Shown piece by piece: positions 11,801 to 23,239 of a stretch of DNA of 64,000 nt. This DNA is from Lethocerus indicus. Its lineage: Eukaryota > Arthropoda > Insecta > Hemiptera > Belostomatidae. Below the pieces are notes generated by a model. That model was not told where the DNA came from and ran no database searches. It saw nothing but the letters and a program-made list of their open reading frames with translations. The stretch's first letter is position 1. Each line of letters starts with the position of its first letter. The translations under genes were made by a program, and so were the position numbers. The DNA is taken from the NCBI GenBank assembly GCA_019843655.1, contig JACDQD010000103.1, positions 868,001 to 932,000 of the forward strand, in the 5' to 3' direction.

Positions 11801-12240
11801 GTTTTGGAATCCCGTTTCATCCCATGTTCGACACACGAGCGTCATCTCTTTTATAATTTAGACTATTTAAAAAATGCTTGTAATCCACACATTTAGTATA
11901 AGTAATCACTGGATTTTTCTTTATCTCATTGTAATTATTTTACGCCTTAATTTTAATCGCATGAAGGTAGAAAATCGCCTGGACGAAAATCCTCGTGGAA
12001 TGGTCAGTAAACATTCTAACAAATCTTAAATTTCATCATACATCGAGATGTACATTAGTGTATAATCTCGTGTACATAATAACGATAATACAAGAGAAAA
12101 AGATACATATAATAATTGAATTATTTAGTATTATTCAAGGTATAAATAATTCGGTAAATCATACATTTCATGATAACTAGGTAACTGAAAGACCCGATTG
12201 TTGTTCTTTCTCCATAACACTGCATTAAAGGGCATTCAAA
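11801..12240. other. AT-rich non-coding DNA
   Basis: Nothing supported beyond low-complexity AT-rich sequence. The frame at 11995-12180 is Ile/Asn-rich as expected from AT content. Confidence 0.5.
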
Positions 12241-12483
12241 TTTGATGACGTATTATTTCAGCGCTTTCCTCGAATATGACCGGGAGAAATTATTCTAACA
12301 CTGGGTTCAGTTCGAAAATCGCGTGGTTTTATTCAGGCGAACAAAGGACCTTACTACTTAATAATGTTTATATCGCCTGTTTCTTTTTCCGCACGCCGCC
12401 TAGTTTCTTTTTATTCGGTGTTAAAATACCACTTTATTTTTTTGTTTTATTCTCTCCCCAGTTATTAGATAAGGATCATTTAA

Positions 12484-13206
12484 TCCCGTGTAATGCGGGT
12501 ATTTGAGTTTTTCAGCGTAATTTCAGCAGGCCGTTTAATCGAGTCCACCAGGTACAGACTTTTCGCGTGTCCCACCATCAATCCATTCCCGAATGTTAAT
12601 CGGGTACATGCAGGATGTCGTCGGGCTGGATACTTTTTTGAGTTGTTCCGCTTTTCCTATTTTCGGCCAGCGTTTTCCAGACCGTTATTTTTCAGCGCTA
12701 TCTTTCGGGTTTTAAAAAAACCCCTACGAAATGTCTTACGCCCGACCGGCCGACACGCAACGCTCGGTTGTTCCGTATTTCTGGTACTATTATACGGCGT
12801 CTTAATTTATACCGTTATTTTCCCAGTGGAAACCCAGCGTCGAGGAAATGTTCCTGTTCCCGACGGAACAGTCGCGTTTATCGCCGCCACCACGTTTCGG
12901 AAACTAGCAGTCACCGATGTAGTGGAAAACACGGCGGAGCATTTTAAACATACTTTGTTTAATTGCGGGTGGACCTTTCGTGAGGGGAAACACACGCATT
13001 TATCGTTTCCCCAATTTATTCTTTCATCCAGATTACAGGAACATTGCAAAGATTTTATCCACCCTTCTCTTTGGCGATTTTCAAGAATCTTTCTGAAGTC
13101 CTCATCAGTACAAGGTTCTTCAATTTCCATTGCGTTGCTACGAATCAAAGTCATATTTTACTCACATTATCAACCCCCTTACATACACAACAATCGCCAC
13201 TTGTAA
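12484..13206 (+). CDS. Longest open frame in the window, 240 codons, unassigned
   Basis: Open from just after a TAA at 12481-12483 to a stop at 13204-13206, with an ATG at 12493 that would give 237 residues. From base composition alone a run this long is unlikely in this much DNA, so it deserves a look. The product is rich in Phe and Arg and has one hydrophobic stretch (LGCSVFLVLLYGVLIYTVIF, about residues 91-110) that could span a membrane. I recognise no family. Against it, the minus strand is also open over part of the span with a more typical composition, so this could be the antisense of a real exon. No convincing splice sites bound it. Confidence 0.18.
   Translation, partial: SRVMRVFEFFSVISAGRLIESTRYRLFACPTINPFPNVNRVHAGCRRAGYFFELFRFSYFRPAFSRPLFFSAIFRVLKKPLRNVLRPTGRHATLGCSVFLVLLYGVLIYTVIFPVETQRRGNVPVPDGTVAFIAATTFRKLAVTDVVENTAEHFKHTLFNCGWTFREGKHTHLSFPQFILSSRLQEHCKDFIHPSLWRFSRIFLKSSSVQGSSISIALLRIKVIFYSHYQPPYIHNNRHL
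12807..13154 (-). CDS. Antisense open frame with a cysteine-rich pattern (alternative reading)
   Basis: Within the same block, the minus strand is open for 115 codons. An ATG at about 13130, with G at -3 and +4, begins MEIEEPCTDEDFRKILENRQ. Downstream are cysteines spaced C-x-C, C-x-C and C-x2-C (CSC, CVC, CLKC), a spacing seen in metal-binding domains, though no named family fits. The balance of charged and polar residues is more protein-like than the overlapping plus frame. A GTATGT after the CVC motif could serve as a donor. Either strand or neither may be real. Confidence 0.18.
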   Translation of the reverse strand: MTLIRSNAMEIEEPCTDEDFRKILENRQREGWIKSLQCSCNLDERINWGNDKCVCFPSRKVHPQLNKVCLKCSAVFSTTSVTASFRNVVAAINATVPSGTGTFPRRWVSTGKITV

Positions 13207-13548
13207 CACTCTCATTCGAGAGAATGAACTAAAGAATTAGAATTATATCGCTCGCTGAACCAGTCATAAAAATAAAGCTATATGAATGAAATAGATTATA
13301 GGTAGAATCGAGGAAGGACCCTGAGAGTTCTATAAATGTTTATTTAATTGTTTATTGGACGGAAGGAACAAGCGATAGTATGAACTCTCTGATATAAAAT
13401 AAAAGGAAAGCATGATTAATGGGTTGTAGTGAATGGGACATTTCAAAATAAAGAAGGGCTGTTTTGGCAAAAATTTGAGAAAAGATCGGGCCTATTGAAG
13501 GCATTCTACCTTTTGATGAGTCTCTGCTCTGGCCGAGAGGACTGAACA
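13207..13548. other. AT-rich non-coding DNA
   Basis: No gene supported. The minus frame at 13352-13642 runs through the adjacent microsatellite and is an artefact. Confidence 0.5.
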
Positions 13549-13610
13549 CTCTCTCTCTCTCTCTCTCTCTCTCCCTCCCTCCCTCCATTCCTCCCATTCC
13601 CTCTCTCTTT
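13549..13610. repeat. (CT)12 microsatellite grading into CCCT-rich polypyrimidine
   Basis: Pure CT from 13549 to 13572, then CCCT units and a pyrimidine-rich tail to about 13610. Confidence 0.9.
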
Positions 13611-15200
13611 CGGCCTCTCTGCGGGGGACAATAAAACTTCAAGTGCTCAGCCTACATTAAGCCCATCGCTCTCCAATTGTGCTTTATACACTTTTCGTCA
13701 TTCTTGATTTCTTAATGTCTTGACCAAAATGACTGGAATTAAGCGCTGTGTTTGGCTTTTCAGATATCCATAAATTCCTTATTCTCGAATACATTAGGGT
13801 TTAATACTCTTTGTAATTAATGATTATTTCTCTTCTATGTTACATTTATATTCTGAAAACCAATTTTCCTATCCATGTTTTCACGGTCCAATAAAGAAAA
13901 CATTTCGAGATGAAATGGAAATTGAAGTATAATTGAATTTGCTTGTGATTATTACGTGGATATCATTTTAAATATATCATTTCTTGTATAATATTTCTTA
14001 ATTTTTTTTATGATGATCATCCACTCTGTCCCTGTAGTAGTACAGGTGAAGCTATTTGACTATACATTAACAGTCGACGTAACTTTCCAAGTAATCCGCC
14101 TGCTTAGATCCCCAATTAGTAGGTACTTTACCTCTGTATGAAACATTAAGCAGATTGTTGCGGAGTTTGAGATTCGGGATAATCAGATTGCGTCGAATAC
14201 AAATTTTCATGTACAACGGATAATATTTCTTTGAGGATCCCGCTTTTAAGGGTTGTCCGCTTTGTGTTGCGCATGTAGCCCTCAAGCGGTGGAATAGTTT
14301 GACTACTACCGAAATCTAATTACAGAATAAATTTAGCTATCGGTGTGACACAATATCGAAGATTTTTTTTATGTTTACCTTTAAAACATATTCCAACGTT
14401 TCTCCTTAGAGAACGTTTGGAAACGGGGTTTGAAATATTTTCAACCGATAAATACTGTTTAATCAACTTGTTTTCATTAGCTCAGTTAATATTCCGTCTT
14501 TATTATAGTTATTGTTTCTGGTTTGAGTCCTATTGTTGGCCTGAAGAACGTCCGTGTGCGTGGAGCCTGACGCCGTACTATAACGCCTGTTCCCGGTCCG
14601 CCTCATCCCAGGTGTACCTCCGCCTCCCCCAACAATGCTCCCCAATCGACAATGCTCGCTCGGAATGTTCGACCTATTAATCAGCCTCTCCACCCGCTTC
14701 CGGTTCGCGTCCTGATGTGTTCGGCGCCCGTACCGGCCCATCGATTCGTTCGGGTTCATAAGACAGAACCCTGTGTGGGATTCATGAAACGCCGACTATC
14801 AGCAAATACGTAGTATTTTTCTTAGATTTTTCTTTAATCTCAATTTCATTGAGATCTTCAATTTCATCTTCAATTTAATTGAAATATATAAATTTAATTT
14901 ACAGAACTGCTTGTAAATTTAAGTAATTTTAAGCCGGTTTTTTATCTGGAGGGCTTCACAATTTATGTACGTAGATTTCTTTTGTTTCCTATATACTATA
15001 GACCTTTAAAATTAAGTATTACACATAAAAGGACATAATGGTATTGTAGAATAAAAGTAAAAAAGTCAATTGAAAGACGGGGTAGGCTAATTGAATTCAT
15101 TTTAGCTTGAATGATATAATTTGTCCTAATGTAGCGGAATTTTGTGATATGTGAGGTTGCTGTTGAGTTTAAAATTTGCTGTGTTCAGACTGATTTCGGC
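13611..15200. other. AT-rich non-coding DNA with one GC patch
   Basis: A GC-rich patch at about 14540-14760 carries opposed open frames of no clear coding character. At 13878-13893 the word TTCACGGTCCAATAAA matches, with a one-base gap, the core of repeat family B at 45990, so a short relic of that repeat may lie here. Confidence 0.4.
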
Positions 15201-15217
15201 TCAATATATTTCGTCTG

Positions 15218-15646
15218 TTGGATATGGACGTAGACTCATTCGGTGTCGCAGGAAATCCTGGAATCTTGTTCCCTTCCAGGGATCCTTTCGATCCGGACCT
15301 TGCGGAACCTTCACCTTTTGATTTATCACTAGGTCGGCGTTGTGTGTGTTGTGTGAGGTGGGTGCAGATAGAAGTTTTTCACCGGAGACCGGGCGCCCCC
15401 CCCGCCGCCTCCCTGTTAGCGGCGACCCTGTTCGTGCCGACCGATCGGAGTAACTCATACAATTGGATGGCCTCCAACGCATCCGAGCCCGCCGGGGGGC
15501 GGTTTGTGACCCGAGGTGGGGATTCGACATTCCGACCGACATCAGTTACCCTGGACGTGTTTGGAAAAAAAATACAAGCCCCCGACAATCCCGTTTTAGG
15601 CCTACTGAGTCAGGGCCTAACCCCGGGTTATATATGTGTCCCCTGA
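15218..15646 (+). CDS. Unassigned open frame; N-terminal part protein-like
   Basis: An in-frame ATG at 15224, with G at -3 and +4, starts MDVDSFGVAGNPGILFPSRD; the next 15 or so residues are acidic and proline-rich, and the frame then enters a CpG-rich patch where it turns into low-quality Gly/Arg/Pro sequence. If real, the coding part probably ends near 15330. The minus strand over the same bases is also open and ends in a plausible C terminus (stop at 15201-15203), so the strand is undecided. A 7-bp hairpin (CCTGGAA/TTCCAGG, 15257-15280) lies inside. Confidence 0.12.
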   Translation: MDMDVDSFGVAGNPGILFPSRDPFDPDLAEPSPFDLSLGRRCVCCVRWVQIEVFHRRPGAPPAASLLAATLFVPTDRSNSYNWMASNASEPAGGRFVTRGGDSTFRPTSVTLDVFGKKIQAPDNPVLGLLSQGLTPGYICVP

Positions 15647-15649
15647 AAG

Positions 15650-16245
15650 CAAAAAATACGCGCGGTCTGATGCCCTCTGGGAAGGGGACAGTGGCTTCCG
15701 TATCTGTTGGTTTCGCTACATTCTAAGATTACCAGCTACTGTGGCAACTTAAATGTATTATCCTATACCGATATCTTTACTATATTCATAGTTCTGTGTT
15801 ATGTGAAGTTAAATTCTATAGCTATTTTTCTGAAATAATAATACAAAAATCTAAAATAACTAGATTAGTTTAGGTTGAGCAGTATTTATATATATTGCAG
15901 TTTAACAGAACAAATGCGTTGGCCTTTATATAACATAAAATAACCGGTAACCTCAAATTTGTATATATACCTGTAATAATCGGGAAATTATAAATATTAT
16001 TATACGAATGAGACATATATGGTTTTAATGCATTAAGTGGGGGGGGGGACGTCTTGGGTTAGTAATAATTAAGGTGTAGCAAATTCAGTCTCTCATTCAT
16101 TATTTGTTGTGCATATGCCATACTAAAAAACATACGTATACAGGCACGGTTTGTCTGTCGTCATTACATTAAAATATACACATACATTAGTGTTATTGAA
16201 GTGGAACATAAGACAGTTGAGATATAGTGGCCGTAATTCCTCCCA
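15650..16245. other. AT-rich non-coding DNA with a G10 tract
   Basis: A run of ten G lies at 16039-16048 in otherwise AT-rich DNA. No gene seen. Confidence 0.5.
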
Positions 16246-16249
16246 TTAA

Positions 16250-16530
16250 GTGATTAACTCGGTCGGAGGGCCGGTAAAGTCCGGTAACCGGGGGCGGGGG
16301 CGCGGACACGGTAATGAACATAACCGCACACGCACTCGTCGGGCGTTCGCGTTAAATTAGCGGGTAAACATTTAAAACCGGGCCACGGGCCACGGGCCCC
16401 GGGCAGCGGCGGAGCCCGCCCGCCTCTGTTATTATTGACACCCGACACGAAGTACAGCGGCGATCCTTTTTAAAGGCGAAATTCCGAGAGCTAATGACCG
16501 GCCCCGCGAAAAACAAAGGGCCAAATTGAA
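16250..16530. other. CpG-rich patch
   Basis: High CpG with a near-tandem GGGCCAC unit around 16380-16395. Minus frames at 16254-16448 and 16352-16540 overlap in different phases, which argues against coding. Confidence 0.5.
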
Positions 16531-16700
16531 TACGGTTCACGTGTCAGGACCTCGTATAAAATTCTTTAGACGTTACGAGGGGTCTGCAATATCAGAATTC
16601 ATCGACACGATCACTTCAAGGCCACTGTAAAAAACAGTATTCTCATACTAAAATGTATTCACAATCCTATAACTCCAACTGTAAGTGCAGGTGAAAGGTG
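16531..16700 (+). other. Short open frame ending at a GTAAGT donor
   Basis: A plus frame is open for about 40 codons and runs into T|GTAAGT at 16681. It includes an ATG with A at -3 beginning MYSQSYNSN. There is no good polypyrimidine acceptor upstream, so it could only be a first coding exon. Weak evidence. Confidence 0.1.
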
Positions 16701-17060
16701 TTAATTTTTTGAATTATTCCCATATTTAAAGATATTTTCTACAATTGACAATGACTTGTTTCCTTTGTGTCACCATATTCATATAGGAAATTCACTCCAG
16801 GCTTCAGGTTATCGGCGTTGAAGTTTGCGAACTTTATTAATTATTTATTAATTATTGGTGATTAACGAAAAATTAATCGTTCTGAAGGAACATTACTAGT
16901 AATGTCTAGGGATTTAAATTTTAAATATATACGGAGTTTATAAATAATAAATGCTAGAAAGGCGCGAACAATTTTCAGGATATAAAAATTGTTATATGAA
17001 ATGATTTTATACGCTAACAGATTCCCTTCCGGATAACCTTGATTGATAAGGCCGCACTTG
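16701..17060. other. AT-rich block with ATTAATTA words
   Basis: Contains TTATTAATTAT twice in direct orientation near 16838-16857 and several other homeodomain-like TAAT words. No gene seen. Confidence 0.45.
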
Positions 17061-17560
17061 CCGTTGAAATAATAGTCGGTACCGTTGTTTCCATATTAGC
17101 GGATCGGTTGTTGGAAGGCGGCTAATGAAGGGGGAAGTGGAGGCGGCGACACCCCGTGCTGATAAATGGGGCCGTCGGAGCGATTGGAGGGTGGAGCCCC
17201 AGGGGGGCCGTGCTCACCCACTGGCACCCGGCTATGATTTATACCGATCGATATGATAGTTCCGGCGTCGGTTTCACTCCCCCGCCCCCGCTCCAGTACC
17301 GGTCACTCCCGGCGGGTCCTCCCGGTACGTTAAATTATTAACTGGTACTGGTCGGCCGGGAGGTACGTTTGAAGGGTTGACGGGGTTTACCGCCTCTAGG
17401 CCTACTCCCATTCCCGTTGAACGTCCCCGCGAGTGTTGCCGACAGCCCGACAGTTATTCCGCTCAAGGATTCCGACTTACTGGACCTGTTGATACATCAA
17501 AGACACGCCTCGGTTCTAGGTCACAATGTAACAACCTCATTATTACAGTCCCGCTTATTT
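17060..17560. other. GC-rich patch with inverted repeat
   Basis: CCTCCCGG (17318-17325) and CCGGGAGG (17356-17363) can form an 8-bp stem around a 30-base AT-rich loop. Each arm is followed by the same TACGTT. Opposed and overlapping frames here are compositional. Confidence 0.5.
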
Positions 17561-17830
17561 ATATATTTTTTCCTTTATTATAAAACAGTTAAAAACAGTC
17601 AGTCAATTACTAATTTTCATAACACCACGGTATAATATTATAAGTTATTACGAACCTAATTTAAATTATACCTAACACAAGCATTACTGAACGGAACTGT
17701 CTGGGAGTAAAGAAAAGGTTTTTAGGACAAAAGGACGAGGATTTTGGATGACACGTTCTTTTCTGCAAAAGTTCAATAAAACGATCCGGTTCTTCTATGC
17801 CGCGTTCCTGAAGAGGGGAACGATTTTGTG
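17561..17830. other. AT-rich non-coding DNA
   Basis: Nothing supported. Confidence 0.5.
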
Positions 17831-18370
17831 CAAGTGTTTCACACGAGAGTTTCCACCCAGCAGGTACCCATTCTTCGCCTGAAACGGGTGCGATCGGTAA
17901 GCGGAAAGCGGAAGAAAGTCTCACCGCCGCGGCCGCAGTCGCACTTTACAACCAATTTAATACGCCGTGGCGGTGGGCGTGGTAGGTGGGGGGGGGGAGG
18001 GCACTTAATGTCTTTCCAGGCCGTAGGGGTCGCAAGCCCCACTTCAGCCATGGCGATCCACAAGGCGAGGAAATTTCTAAGGGCAATTGCTTGCCTTGTG
18101 TCTGACACTTCCATTCCCAGCCTCGGGGGCTAGGGGCGATTTTCCCCTTTTCCCTCTGTCTTTTCCGCCCCTAGCCGCCCCGGGGGGGGGGGATGGGCCG
18201 GCAAGGAGAATAAAAACAACCGGAAAAATAATGGACGTTAGGACTTTTCGGCCGAGCATTAAATTCCACCGAGTTCAGTTGTCGGGTCACCGGAATTCCT
18301 CGAAATTGTTATTAACGATCCTCCGGGAGAAGTTAGAAACGGAAGTGTGGATTAACTGAGATACACCGCG
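17830..18370. other. CpG-rich patch with G10 and G11 tracts
   Basis: G10 at 17988-17997 and G11 at 18182-18192 sit in GC-rich sequence. The neighbouring G-runs (GGTGGGCGTGGTAGGTGGG) could fold as a G-quadruplex on the plus strand. Open frames on both strands are compositional. Confidence 0.5.
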
Positions 18371-20730
18371 GCCCGCCGCAACTCTAATTCCTAGTTTATG
18401 ATTTAATTACACTAACGTAATTTGCATGATCCGGCACCCGGGGCTATCCTGTTTTCAAACATGTTCTTTCTATATCCTACTACATCAACCGCTGTCCCGC
18501 GAAACTGCTGAGGTGTTCTAGGCGAACCTAAATTACATTTAAATTAATCTATGATGGACGGCAGACATCGGTACAGTCCCATTAATCAACACGGTATACG
18601 GAGAAGATCGAAAGAAATTTTCCTTTACGTTAACTTGAGGGATGTATCATATAAATTACAGATTATCATATAAAATATTCGAATATAGAGCGGAATAGAT
18701 TATATTTGAATTTACAGTTTTTAGAAAAATAATTCTCCACCAAAATATAAACGTTGCCAAAGGAGAGTACTGATTTCTTCGAATAGCGGTACAGCGGTGG
18801 TTGGACTGCAGGGCAAAATTTCACGCCCCACATATGCCCCGCGTAGGATTCCACCGAGTGCCGGCCCCAAGCGCGGCAAATAAACGCGTTCCCCGGGGCT
18901 TAAAGCTCTTCGCATTGTTACATTGCAATAGTAACAGGATTACTGAATTCAATTATCTGATATATCATTCGGTAAACTGCCCCAATCCGAAAACCCGCAA
19001 CATCATAGCCATTCACCGCGCTCGGTAATTCCCCGCCTCTCCTTATTCTGTACCGGAACTATCAATTTAGCGGCTTAGCTGTTATTCCGGTCCGACGATC
19101 CGGCAAATCGATTAAAAACGGCTGCCGTACTGCCATCGGACAGCGATTATTGTTGTCCGCTATAGTTTTTGTTCCGCATTGTACAGAAAATAACGTGGAT
19201 ATTTACCATCTGTCTGAATGCCGAACCATAGAGGCACATGCGGAAATTGATTACCGGTAATTTATAACTTGAATGAATCTTTTTCACTTATTTCTGTTAT
19301 AATATTTTCGCTCCTGACCGAAACATATTTTCATGATAATCGCCGCCCGATTCGGACATTTTTCACGTCGCCGGAGAGTTATTCTGTTTTCAACTCTGCT
19401 ACAAGTCAAATGGGAAATTTTCCATAATTCAAAACTGTAGAATGAAGTTTAAATAATGAAGAAATTGTTTTTAAACTGGAAGCGCCTTTTCACTCGATGA
19501 ATTACATTTTAGTGCCTACTAAGAACTAGGAATTTTATAATTTTGCTTTCATGGTAGAAATGTTGTCGGTCCACAACTTTCAGCTATTTTGATACTATGA
19601 CATTCCTTCTGAGTACCGAAATCAAAAGTTTTCTTCACCCGGTTGACAGGAAACTTGAACGTGACAACAAAAATGAAGACCGAAGCATCTTCGTGAAGCA
19701 AGAGTCACCGTCTTGTTGGGGGAAAGTTAATTTGGAAATGAAATGACAAACAAGTGCGTCTTGTTTTGTTGGTTAAAATTTGAGTAATAAGTTGCGGTTC
19801 AGAGTTTTGGCCACTGATCCCTCACCGGTCTCTCTTTATACACTTTCTCTGTCCTTTTGTTTGCGCATAAGGTTTTTTCCGGCCGAAACTTTTTCAGGTG
19901 TGGCAAAATGGAAGTTTTAATTTTCCCGTCACGCTCGGAAGAAAGAAAAATAGCGCGTACAGTCTCAAATATACTACTTTTTATTAATAATCTTGTTTCC
20001 TTTGTCTTATCCGACAATAGACTAGTTATTTACTGTCTATTGAATCCAATTACGGCGTTTGAGTTCTTGGAAGGCCTCATTAAACTGTTTGAAACCATGT
20101 TTCAAAACTAGGTCAGTAAAGTAAATTTAAGAATTCCCTCACGTTATGTTTCCTTCTAGAATTTGTCAATACCCGACACAGCCAACGGAATAGACAAAAC
20201 CATTTTTGAACACATAAAACAGAAAGAAAATACTAACCTGGAAAGAAGTTTCCAGAGAACTAATGTTAAGAAAAGTTTCAGTGACACATATTTCAGACTC
20301 CAATCAATAACGTAGAATTATCCCGCAAAACCGTGATTTAATTCAATTAATTTTGTGTAGAATTATAAATTTAATTGAGAAAAATGAGTTATGCCATAAT
20401 TAAAACGACTATTATAGGCCGGAATTGAAAAAATCCTTTCCATACATTTTTTAAAAATATTTTTTCAGGCAAATTCTGTAAAAATATATTTGATATTAAA
20501 TAAGTCGATAAATACATTTAAGAATACCGGGATAATGTATGCAGCAGGGTCTGTAATCAGTATAAATAAAGAGGATGGTCGGTCATTGTAGCGGCCATGA
20601 GGGAGATGTAGTAAAAAAGATTTAAATAACAGATAAATCCATCCGTTGTCCAAAGAGTGGTCCGACCCCGGACAGATTGGACCGCTTTTTTTTCTACGTA
20701 CACTGTGGAAAAGTTCGGCAGGACAATCTG
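18371..20730. other. AT-rich non-coding DNA with small GC patches
   Basis: GC patches occur at about 18800-18900 and 19030-19150. The word ATCATATAAA is duplicated near 18646 and 18664. Frames at 19799-20017 minus and 19857-20111 plus overlap on opposite strands without a recognised domain. No gene is supported. Confidence 0.45.
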
Positions 20731-20733
20731 GGA

Positions 20734-20775
20734 CTTTCCCAACAGCTGGCCTCGGCTTTCCCGACAGCTGACCTC
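20734..20775. repeat. 22-bp tandem duplication carrying CAGCTG E-boxes
   Basis: CTTTCCCAACAGCTGGCCTC at 20734-20753 recurs at 20756-20775 with 18 of 20 bases identical. CAGCTG, an E-box, is conserved in both units. Could be a duplicated binding site; that function is inference. Confidence 0.8.
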
Positions 20776-22129
20776 TGACAAATGGAAGGCTAACGCCGTT
20801 TTTGGCTAAAACCGTATATCGGGCAGTATTTTCTTATATTCTTACGTATTGAGTCTCATCGTTCAGCAATAATATAAATTTGCACAAAAAATGTTAATGG
20901 CATGGTCAACAGATCGTCTCGCTTACATGACAATATTCCGTTAAAATGTCCAGATATAGATTTTCTTTCCTTCTGTAGCAATTAACGCGACAGAAATAAG
21001 TTCTACCTTTATTCTCTTTGCGTTTTTTATTACCTTAATTCCTAGTGACGAACAGATTCTGATCGACTAATTTACTGACAGATAAAAATATCGAGCAAGA
21101 GTTTAGTTTTGATCTGTGGGCAGTTATTTCAGCGACGACGCCCATTATGTTAATTGTAGGTATGATGTATACTGCTTTATGTTACGGCAGTTTGTAACTA
21201 ACTTGATTTAATGGCTTCCGGTTTATCCCTGAGTAGTTAGGAATTCGTGAAAAATCCAAATAGTCGGGGTTCCGGCTTGGGTCAACGAACTGGAGTGCGA
21301 TGTAAAATATTGAAACATTATTCCGAGTTCTGCCTACACTTTACTAATTCACTTATCGTACATATTTCTTCAGACCATCAAAACAACCGTGTAATAGCGT
21401 TAGGTAATTCCGAATAACAGTGACTGGGGTTAATGGGGGGGATGACGACAGCGAATTTCAGATCCAGCCAGGAGCTCGTGGTGATTATCAAAGGCGTGGG
21501 CCACGTGATGCGTTGGGCCTGTTATTGTTGGACTTGATCAAATTGGGGTCCGTGTTGAACTAATGTGGTGGGCGGGTTTGAGCGTTTTGCATTCGGCCAC
21601 TTGACTGAGCCGCCCACCAACTTTCCCCCAACTGCTGTTAAAACAATGTTCTCCTGGGCGGAGGACGCAGGACAAATAAATAAACAGCCGTCGGGGTGCC
21701 GCTAGCGATCGCCCGCCTATAGAGAGCAACGGCATCCGGGACACACCCCCCCCTTCCCTGCAGCCCGGTAAACACCGCTTCTCCAAACAGCTCTAACTTT
21801 CGCGTTTGGTCCTCCTTTGTGCGTTATGCCTTCCGCGAAATGCGCGCAACCTCAATACCTCAAACGACCTAATTTCCTGCTCAGGCTACCGCTGACTACC
21901 CGATCGAACCCCCCTTGGTTAGTTCCCATTGAATTATGCCAATGCAATAAGAAATGAAAATTCCTCATCGGAAAATCTTTGTTTTAATGAATTCGATTAC
22001 ATGTTTTTTTCTGCTCAGAATACATTTGATTAATTTAGCAAAGAATATCCTAATTGTCATATATCCAATTCTTATAAAAGAAAATCGGTTCCCTGAAATA
22101 TAATTTTCTATTGGTTTTGAATAGGTGAT
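20776..22129. other. Non-coding DNA with a GC patch
   Basis: AT-rich except for a GC-rich patch at about 21430-21930. A good plus-strand acceptor-like sequence (TTTTCTTTCCTTCTGTAG) ends near 20978 but no strong donor follows. Confidence 0.45.
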
Positions 22130-22690
22130 TTAACTATTTGCGAGTTGCTGTAAATGACCTGGTATTTGACCAAATCTGGGAATAGCGGGAAGTGATTGCA
22201 TGTCTGGGCGAAAATTAGCATGATATATAGATTGGAAAATTTTATTTTCAGCATTTTCAGCATATAAAATACTGGTACAATATAGATTAGTTTCCTGTAC
22301 GCGAAAGCCGAAAATCGATTTCCGACGTATAAATTTGGAATGGGTGGCAAGAATGTGTGCTATTCCGTGACCTAACCCAGCGAAAATAGTATTGAACAAC
22401 GTTGAGTCTGTGCGTGTGTCGGTCGCCGGTGTTATTTGCGGTGGGGGTCGCGCCGATCTGGTCCCCTTATAAATCTCGTCCACTGTACGCGGCCCCCGTA
22501 TGGCCAAACCTCTGTTAACTCCAACTATTTGTCGCTTTATCGACAATTCCCGGGAAGGGTTTTTACTCCTCCCGGCGATCCACAATATCCGGACGAATGG
22601 ATTAAGTGGTTTTCCCAATGCGAGGTTTCTCCCACCGCCCTCAGTAGACAGTGCGAGAAACAACGAAGCAAAGAAGCAAGTCCTTCACAC
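22130..22690 (-). CDS. Unassigned open frame, about 186 codons
   Basis: Open from just after a TGA near 22691 to a TAA at 22130-22132. No ATG lies near the 5' end, so it would have to be an internal or terminal exon. The 5' half is GC-richer and basic; the 3' half is AT-richer (for example AENAENKIFQSIYHANFRPD) and protein-like. No domain is recognised. Base composition makes a frame of this length borderline by chance. A GC-rich plus-strand frame (22436-22738) overlaps the 5' half. Confidence 0.15.
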
Positions 22691-22699
22691 ATGGGACGC

Positions 22700-23015
22700 A
22701 GCAGGGCGATGAGACGTTATGGATTGCATAACGTATGATTTTATTTTATTATTGTTGAACGTGTGAAAATTTAAAAAACCGTCTTGACGATTCCAAGTTG
22801 AGAAAAACGCCCAAATGAGATTAGAATCTAGAAAAATGATGGTCTACACATTTCATGATGGTGGTGTGGTGGTAGAGCGTATGATAACCCCTGAATATCT
22901 CTGGAACTTTCGGGAAGATTCAGTGTAAAAAATTACTTTAGTTTTACTAAACATTTTTAAATTCAGTTGTATATTTTTTGCATGCAAGTAGTGCTACTGT
23001 GGTTCGTTCAATTAG
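22700..23015. other. Non-coding DNA
   Basis: Nothing supported in this stretch. Confidence 0.45.
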
Positions 23016-23231
23016 TATTATACTCAGAATTTCAATTCGCGTATCGTGTTAGCTACATCATTTACTAATGGCGGAAAGGCTGTACACAAGTTCATAATTT
23101 CTGAGAGTTTTCTTATTGAAGAAACTGAAAGAAAAGTACAGTCGGCTGATATCTCCTTGTTAGCCGAAAGAGAGAGAGGGCCCTCTAAGAGTCGTCCAAG
23201 AATTTACAGCGGGCACCGAAGTCTTCAATAA
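23016..23231 (+). CDS. Candidate terminal exon, about 71 codons
   Basis: A plus frame is open from 23016 to TAA at 23229-23231, and a weak acceptor (TATTATACTCAG) lies at its start. The predicted peptide is charged and mixed, for example SFLIEETERKVQSADISLL, with an ERERGPSKSRPR basic tail. No family recognised. No AATAAA follows close by. Confidence 0.12.
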   Translation, partial: YYTQNFNSRIVLATSFTNGGKAVHKFIISESFLIEETERKVQSADISLLAERERGPSKSRPRIYSGHRSLQ

Positions 23232-23239
23232 CGATACCG

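Noticed and set aside
13352..13642. Minus frame with Arg-Glu repeats
   Set aside because: It depends on the (CT)12 tract and its purine complement.
20225..20250. Minus-strand CTTCTTTCCAG|GTTAGT junction as a ratchet site
   Set aside because: The donor half is weak and similar pyrimidine-AG|GT junctions occur on both strands at background level.
21895..21915. B-box-like GGTTCGATCGG on the minus strand
   Set aside because: No A box at a usable distance and no flanking stems.
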